This document shows positions 20,997 through 26,063 of a stretch of 26,063 bases of DNA, in pieces. Within the stretch, counting starts at the first letter, position 1; the number at the start of each line of letters is the position of its first letter. The stretch comes from Leucogyrophana mollusca (taxonomy: Eukaryota > Basidiomycota > Agaricomycetes > Boletales), in the NCBI GenBank assembly GCA_021014945.1, contig MU266653.1:1-26063 (forward strand). Reading direction: 5' to 3'. The notes beneath the pieces are model-generated. The model saw only the letters and a program-made list of their open reading frames with translations, made no database searches and was not told the DNA's origin. The position numbers and the translations under genes were made by a program.

Positions 20997-21424
20997 GGTC
21001 CTTTGATGAGGTGGTGAGCCTCATTGCTTCACGAACCCCTGGATGCCAATTGCCAAATGGACACCTGCGAACTCGAGGCGCGTGGGAGACCTTCAAACTC
21101 CACGCTCTGGTCCAGAGGTCCACCAAGTCCATAGGTACACGGTGGACCACTGTGGTGGACGCTGGCTATGCCTCCGCTCTTAAGACGGCACTCGCTAGTC
21201 GTCCGAGTCGGAGGGCGTGCTTCACTCACCAATAAATCCGGCTGCGGATTAGAGTACGTTTCACGACGGCGTCGGCATGGACTCACCCCACAGAGGCCGG
21301 GTCTTTCGATAAAGGGCTCTGGGTCGATTCGACTGTCAGAACCCGAATTTCAACCTGCAAAGTCCAAACGCAAGCTCCTAAGAGCCGCTAGAGCCTCCTT
21401 TCACCACAACTCATACGCTGTACA
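20997..21424. promoter_or_regulatory. Shared divergent promoter region, SRA copy B / luciferase-like gene 1
   Basis: 428 bp lie between two start codons pointing away from each other, so both promoters must be here or overlap. I find no clear TATA box. Short open frames on both strands have no recognisable product. Inference from gene order only. Confidence 0.5.
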
Positions 21425-22298
21425 ATGTCTGGTCAAATGAAGCACATCGTGGAGTCCATCCAGGACGTCGCTCAGCGTCACCCACGCGCTATCGCCACCA
21501 CTGTTCTGCTCAGTGTCGTCACTCCACAGCTCACGCATTGGTTCGTGAACAACTACCGCTCGTTCCTCGCTCTTGGACGAGCTGGAATCCCAAGTAATAT
21601 CATAGGCTGGTCCATCGCCATGATGGCTAAGCCGTTTGGGCGCGAAACACTGTCCACGGACATGTATGACAGAGACTCAAACAAGGACTTTTGGCTGGAC
21701 GACCACAGCATACCGGAGAGGAGGGGAGATCGACCTCGAACAGGTTGGCATTTTTTGCCGCACAGGCAAACCAACAGACTGCCTTCGCAAGACGTCAAAG
21801 AGGTTCGCGTATCTTCACCTTACCCTCACGTATCCCACTAACAGTCGTCCAGCGCCTGAAAGCTATTTTCGGCAAACATGCCGCTGCTAACCCTGACCTG
21901 CTCGAGATTGCCGTTTCTCCACATGAGCGCATGCACGAGGCAATGGTGATCAAGTCTTCGCGGCCCTCTCCGCATAAAGTGGCGGATCATGCGATGCGCG
22001 AGGTCGCACACTACCACCCTGAGATCGATTATTCACTGCATGTCACGCTGTCGCCACAGGACTGTAAGCTTGGTAAGTCACGCCCGACTCCTCTTCCCTC
22101 CCCCTAAAGCGATATTGACATGTGTTTGCAGTGATAGAACGCGGGTGGGGTGAGAGGCACCCTCTCAGCGGCACAGTTGCCTTGCCTAAGGAATACCTTT
22201 TGGTTTACGCTCCCAGGGATGACGAGGAACTCGATGTTGTAGAGCGCATTCTGGTTGCGACTATTGGTTATGTGGCGGGTAGCAAAGAGGTGAATTAA
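21425..22298 (+). CDS. Fungal luciferase (Luz)-like protein, copy 1
   Basis: Exons are 21425-21802, 21853-22072 and 22132-22298, all GT...AG, giving 254 aa, close to the roughly 267 aa of characterised fungal luciferases. The start has A at -3. A short N-terminal stretch precedes a hydrophobic helix (about residues 22-41), as in Luz. Then come NNYRSFLALGRAGIP, MAKPFGRETLSTDMYD and RRGDRPRTGWHFLPHRQTNR. The C-terminal half holds the conserved domain: REVAHYHPEIDYSLHVTLS with His179, His181 and His189; PQDCKLVIERGWGERHPLSG with His209; and KEYLLVYAPRDDEEL with an IGY near the end. Known Luz enzymes oxidise 3-hydroxyhispidin. Many non-luminous fungi carry relatives of unknown function, so activity cannot be claimed. 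Its neighbours are a near-identical-structure second copy downstream and the SRA gene upstream. Confidence 0.85.
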
Positions 22299-22819
22299 CC
22301 CTTGGTGACTTCTGTTTTTCCGTCTGAGTATGCATGTCGCTATCGTACGTCCATCAGCGGCTTCTTACCGTATCGGTGACTTCTACGCTCTAGGTTTAGC
22401 GATTGTCCCATAATATAAATAAACCGCTGTTTATTCGGAGCCCACGCACTGAGAACCACACTAGACCCAAGGTTCTGATTTAGCACATCGACAAGGAGTC
22501 GGTGGAGAGCCGCTTCTGGGTTCTACTGTGACGGAATTCCCTTCGGAGACGTCTTTATCCTCAACGATAATGCATGTCTAATAATATCGACGGGCTTTTT
22601 TGGGCGTACAACACTCCGCTGGGCTGCTCCGAGTCTCCGAGTGAGGTCAGGCATCCAAGTTTGCACCCTGCGTGGCGCACAGAACGGACGCCGTTACGGG
22701 CTCATGGGACCCTTCCTCCGTATGCTGGGTTGAAGGCTATATCGATCACCCCGATCCACATGGCAAAGCATCACCTTGTCTCCCCCTGATCCCACTCCCT
22801 TTTTCTACTCATCCCCACC
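22299..22819. other. Spacer between the two luciferase-like genes
   Basis: 521 bp holding the 3' UTR of copy 1 and the promoter of copy 2. A possible poly(A) signal AATAAA is at 22418-22423 and a TATA-like GCTATATC lies near 22737. A 71-codon open frame at 22574-22789 resembles nothing and is treated as chance. Confidence 0.5.
22418..22423 (+). terminator. Possible poly(A) signal of luciferase-like copy 1
   Basis: AATAAA, 120 bp after the stop codon, in an A/T-rich patch. Position and motif only. Confidence 0.35.
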
Positions 22820-23690
22820 ATGTCCACGGCTGACCTCAAACCATACATCGAGCCCATCCAGGCCATCGTCCAGCGACACCCCCGTACTATCACTCTCACA
22901 GCCCTCATCACCATCGCCACACCATGGTTCGTCAATAACTACAATGCCTTCATTGACATGGGCCCTGGTGGCCTCCCGTGGAATGCTTATGGGTGGCTCA
23001 TCGCCCTCTATCGTAAGCCATTCAGCCGCGAGACCAAATCCACAGCCTTGTACGACAAGGACTCCAACAAGACGTCGTATCTGAAAGACCCGGCGTCTAT
23101 CAAGGAGAGAAGGGGGGAGAGGCCAAAGACGACTTGGCATGTTTTCCCCTCCAGGCAGCTGAATAAGTTCGCTCCTTCGGATATTCAAAAGGTTGGTAAC
23201 TCTGCCTTCGACATTAAAGTACTGTAAATTAAGTTGGTATGAATAGCGGCTCATCGCTGTGTTTGATAAACACGCCAGCGCGAATCCGTCGCTTGTCGAG
23301 GTCGTACCCTCCCGCTTTGAGAGGCTCCACCCAGCGCTGGTCATCCACTCGTCGAGGACATCCCCGCACAAGGCCGCGACGATGGCGAGAAGAGAGATCT
23401 GCCATATCCACCGTGGAAAAGATTTTTCGCTGCATGCTACGATGGCGCCTCAGGACTGCAAATTAGGTACGTAAATCAGTTCTTTTACCGTCCATCAACT
23501 GACTTGGAGCGGATCGACCGTAGTGATTGAGCGTGGATGGGGAGAGAGGCACCCGCTTGCTGGGTCCCACTTTTTGCCTAAGGAGTACATGCTTCTTTAT
23601 GCTCCCAGGGATGACGAAGAACTTGCAGCTGTGGAGCAGTTTATGTGTGCCGCCATTGGGTATATGGCGAACACTCAAGCGGTGAACTGA
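22820..23690 (+). CDS. Fungal luciferase (Luz)-like protein, copy 2
   Basis: Exons are 22820-23191, 23247-23466 and 23524-23690, giving 252 aa. Exons 2 and 3 have exactly the lengths of copy 1 (220 and 167 nt), and both introns sit at the same positions and phases. The start ATG has A at -3 (CACCATG). An N-terminal hydrophobic segment (about TITLTALITIATPWFV) is followed by NNYNAFIDMGPGG, YRKPFSRETKSTALYDKDS and ERRGERPKTTWHVFPSRQ. The conserved C-terminal domain has EICHIHRGKDFSLHATMA with His177, His179 and His187, then VIERGWGERHPLAG with His207 and YAPRDDEEL. Over the 55 residues of exon 3, 37 match copy 1 by hand count. The glycine-rich MGPGGLP in copy 2 replaces LGRAGIP in copy 1. Function is unknown, as for copy 1. 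A membrane-anchored enzyme-like protein is the most that can be said. Confidence 0.85.
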
Positions 23691-24016
23691 GATCGGTATT
23701 TCTTGTAGTGGACGACCCCGTATTTATGGCCTTGTTTATCTTTCATCTTTCATATACGTTTCAGATTTCTTTCTAAAACCAGTGGATAAGTGATTTCTTG
23801 AGCGACGCGATTGTCACGTGCACGAAAACTCATCGATGTAGAAAATATTTATTTTGGTTTTAGCTCCGTTCCAGCCATCACCATTCACAGCTCTCGGTTC
23901 AACCGCCAGGTTGTGCCAACCCAAAGCCAGCGAAAGCATTTCAGAATCCAGAACCCGTCAGTGCCCTGGCTGAGGCCCTTCTACGATCGATATCACTCCA
24001 CTCCCAAGCTTTATTT
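23691..24016. other. Spacer between luciferase-like copy 2 and ssSPT copy 1
   Basis: 326 bp with the 3' UTR of the upstream gene and the promoter of the next. A CACGTG (E-box type) lies at about 23815. A 69-codon open frame reads into the ssSPT leader but shows no family features. Confidence 0.4.
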
Positions 24017-24356
24017 ATGATGAGAGACTACTTATGGCGCCAGCGAGTGAAGTTCGAGTCTACTTTGGCGCTGACCATGCTGGAGCCTTGGGAGAAGCTC
24101 CTTTGCTGTGAGTGTCAAGCTTTTGAATTACAATGATCGTGCCTTGTGCTGCCTAGCTTCTGTCTCGCTCAACGCATGCGCCCCAGTGATCATAATCTCC
24201 ACCCTCACGATGCTTGTCGTGACAGGGCTGTACTCGTACCTGCCGCAGCATCTGGTTGATATGCAGCACCGGGCGACTTACTACTTGTGGGGCCAAGAGG
24301 GCGACGAGCATTTTCTGCGTCAGTGGGTAGAGTCGCCGTCACTGAAAGAGCTATAG
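24017..24356 (+). CDS. Small subunit of serine palmitoyltransferase-like protein, copy 1
   Basis: Exons are 24017-24107 and 24187-24356, giving 86 aa. The family signature MLEPWEK is at about residues 21-27. A single hydrophobic helix follows (LIIISTLTMLVVTGLY), then SYLPQHLVDMQHRATYYLWG, as in fungal ssSPT proteins. These bind the catalytic subunits in the ER, stimulate the first step of sphingolipid synthesis (serine plus acyl-CoA) and tune acyl-CoA choice. I chose the acceptor CCCCAG at 24181-24186 because it makes exon 2 the same length and phase as in copy 2 and follows a CTCAAC branch-point-like site. A second acceptor (TAG at 24154-24156) is also in frame and would insert ten residues before the helix. 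Two adjacent ATGs (24017, 24020) could both serve as start. Confidence 0.85.
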
Positions 24357-24866
24357 ATGCCTGGCGCACTTTCTTGATGTACGTGCTCAACATCCCACTC
24401 TCGGAATTTATTTATTGATGTGCAGCTCTTTTAGTTGGATTTCGTTTCGTTGCCTTTCCCCCATACGTATACCCGGTGACCATTATTCATCCCGTAATAC
24501 TCATACAATTATACAGTTACTATGCACCACATGCTCAACCCAACATGCAAAGGTGCATCAGAGATTGACTTGTAGAGCGCGCGCTCAGTGTGTACTGCAT
24601 TTGCAATGTTTTCTGTCAAGGACTGCGTTGTTACCTGAGCAACACCAGCGAGTTATTTGAACTACCGCCAAAATTTTACAGGATGGAAAGATTCACGTGA
24701 TCAATTATGCTGTACATGTTAGAGGCTAAAGATAGCTCGCTTGCCATCGGTAGGCACCCAGGGAAACATTGCTTCATGCACTCACACGTCCGCTATACTT
24801 ATACTCGCATACCACAGTGCGGTCCTCCCTAACGTTTCCCCGCCGTCCATCTCCTCGTCCACCACC
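24357..24866. other. Spacer between the two ssSPT genes
   Basis: 510 bp without a supported gene, holding the 3' UTR of copy 1 and the promoter of copy 2. The open frame at 24415-24660 has no recognisable features. Confidence 0.45.
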
Positions 24867-25217
24867 ATGAATACACGGAGTCGGCGGAATGGCGTCAGTT
24901 TCCGCACGTATCTCTCGCATCGAAAGCTTATGCTCGAGACTACATTCGGCATATCTGTTATGGAACCTTGGGAGAAGCTGGTATTCTGTACGTCCACTTC
25001 TCCGTTGTTTTTTGCTCTTGCAGTTGACTGATGGAGCCGACCTTGAGTCACAATCCTTTCTCTCCTTACGCTCCTATTCTTCACGGGACTCTACCGTTTC
25101 CTCCCCCAATCCCTGATAGACTTCCAGCGTCGATTATCGTATTATCTGTGGGGACACCAGACCGACGAGCGGGCACTGAGGCATTGGATGGATGCTTCAG
25201 CGATCAAAGAGCTCTAG
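24867..25217 (+). CDS. Small subunit of serine palmitoyltransferase-like protein, copy 2
   Basis: Exons are 24867-24987 and 25048-25217, giving 96 aa. The start has a strong context (CCACCATGA). The leader is Arg/Ser-rich and longer than in copy 1. The motif reads VMEPWEKLVF, with Val-Met for Met-Leu. Then come a helix (TILSLLTLLFFTGLY) and RFLPQSLIDFQRRLSYYLWG. The C-terminus ends in AIKEL, compared with SLKEL in copy 1. Exon 2 is 170 nt in both copies and the intron phase matches, so they are tandem duplicates. The intron acceptor is TTGAG at 25043-25047. A closer-to-consensus GCAG at 25020-25023 would instead lead straight into a stop codon, so splice choice matters here. Expected to act in the ER membrane with the Lcb1/Lcb2 enzyme. 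Confidence 0.83.
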
Positions 25218-26063
25218 ATTTCCGAGCGTTTTGCGTCCGTGATCATTTTCTACATGTAGGTTCTCCGTCTTCGGGACTCGAAGGAGCGATATCTGACTTC
25301 TTTTTGGGTAGGCAGGGTTTGGGATTCCGGTTGTGTCGCCGCTGTATCATATACTTTATTGCGCTGGTGTATCCATCTCTCGAGGCATAGTGTCATCTAC
25401 CCCCCATCATCTTTCATTCTCGCGAGCAAGGCGGGTGATGCGTATGAACGGAACCCACGATGGTTTTCAAGGGCTAGCATGCGCCAACAAGCATCAAAAT
25501 CTTCATCCTGCCAAACCTCGGCTTTGACGCGCAGTTAGGCACGGGTTGCATTGATCCCGGAAGGGTAAGTCAGTAGCGGTGAGTCCTGGTGGATCTCGAT
25601 CGAAAGGACGGGCATCAAGATGCCACCGTTATGCACTTCGCCCTTCTTATTTATTCGAATTCGTTTGAGCTAACGCTTTCCATTTGCGAACCTTGTCGAT
25701 CTCTTCGCGCCGAGTATGTCCCGCCTGAGGGCATCATTGAGGCTGAGCTGGTACCCGCACGAGCGAGGCCTTGACGACATGAAACTCGTTTAGAGCACTG
25801 GACGAAAGGGTCCGTTGATGACCCACGCGGCTCCTGCACTCCACTGCACTCCACTGGGGCGGTTTTACAAGCATCGAGACAGTCGGGGAGCGCCGAAAAG
25901 ACGTGCTACAGTTTTGGGCCCGCCGGATGGAAATTGATGCCTTTCAACAAGTACAATCGGGCACTATCAGGACCCCTGAAAGTTCCTATGTAACCCTGTT
26001 CGCGGAGGGGTCGTTTTTGTCCGGACACCCCCTGTGCTCATTTGTCCGGACTTTGCAGAGGGT
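25218..26063. other. Right-edge region without a recognised gene
   Basis: About 850 bp. Open frames here are short (up to about 65 codons) and unrecognisable. Two small direct repeats are visible: TGCACTCCAC twice in tandem at 25835-25854, and TTTGTCCGGAC at 26016-26026 and 26041-26051. The next gene may begin beyond the window. Confidence 0.4.

Noticed and set aside
22805..23371. A 188-codon minus-strand open frame
   Set aside because: Antisense to luciferase-like copy 2 across an intron boundary; no recognisable protein.
10816..23690. A fungal bioluminescence (caffeic acid cycle) gene cluster, using the P450 and the Luz-like genes
   Set aside because: No hispidin synthase, hispidin 3-hydroxylase or caffeylpyruvate hydrolase is present. 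The P450 is about 8 kb away with unrelated genes between. Luz relatives are common in dark fungi.
1..26063. tRNA genes, CRISPR arrays, LTRs or terminal inverted repeats of transposons
   Set aside because: I scanned by eye for B-box-like motifs, regular repeat arrays and long terminal or inverted repeats and found none that hold up; a covariance-model or self-alignment run would settle it.

Overview
This window is genomic DNA from a filamentous fungus, almost certainly a basidiomycete of the Agaricomycetes type. Every protein gene but one is cut by many short introns (mostly 47-67 nt, GT...AG). Exons splice into proteins typical of this group, and the genes are closely packed on both strands. 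There is no bacterial, viral or obvious transposon sequence. Gene models below were spliced by hand from reading frame, splice sites and family resemblance. No database search was run, so family names rest on recognised motifs.

Left part (1-16750), a conserved housekeeping-type stretch. In order: an 8-exon major facilitator transporter (+); a SARAF-like membrane protein (-); an OPT-family oligopeptide/metal-chelate transporter (-); Mediator subunit 19 (+); a 13-exon cytochrome P450 (+) in which one intron has lost its AG acceptor; and a Serinc/TMS1 membrane protein (-) with one GC-AG intron. Longer gene-free stretches lie at 7463-8635, 9853-10815 and 15410-16750.

Right part (16751-25217), different in character. 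After a single-exon conserved protein of unknown function (-) come three successive tandem gene pairs. First are two SRA/YDG-domain genes (-, 17912-19231 and 19570-20996), which share all nine intron positions and an identical 17-nt micro-exon. Next are two genes resembling the fungal luciferase (Luz) family (+, 21425-22298 and 22820-23690), with identical second and third exon lengths. Last are two small serine-palmitoyltransferase subunit genes (+, 24017-24356 and 24867-25217), with identical second exon lengths. SRA copy B and luciferase-like copy 1 are divergently transcribed from a shared 428-bp region.

The paired block is the most interesting part of the window. It places fungal-luciferase-like proteins beside a sphingolipid-synthesis regulator and a modified-DNA reader, each duplicated. 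None of the other known genes of the caffeic-acid/hispidin luminescence pathway (hispidin synthase, hispidin 3-hydroxylase, caffeylpyruvate hydrolase) is present. Light production should therefore not be assumed.
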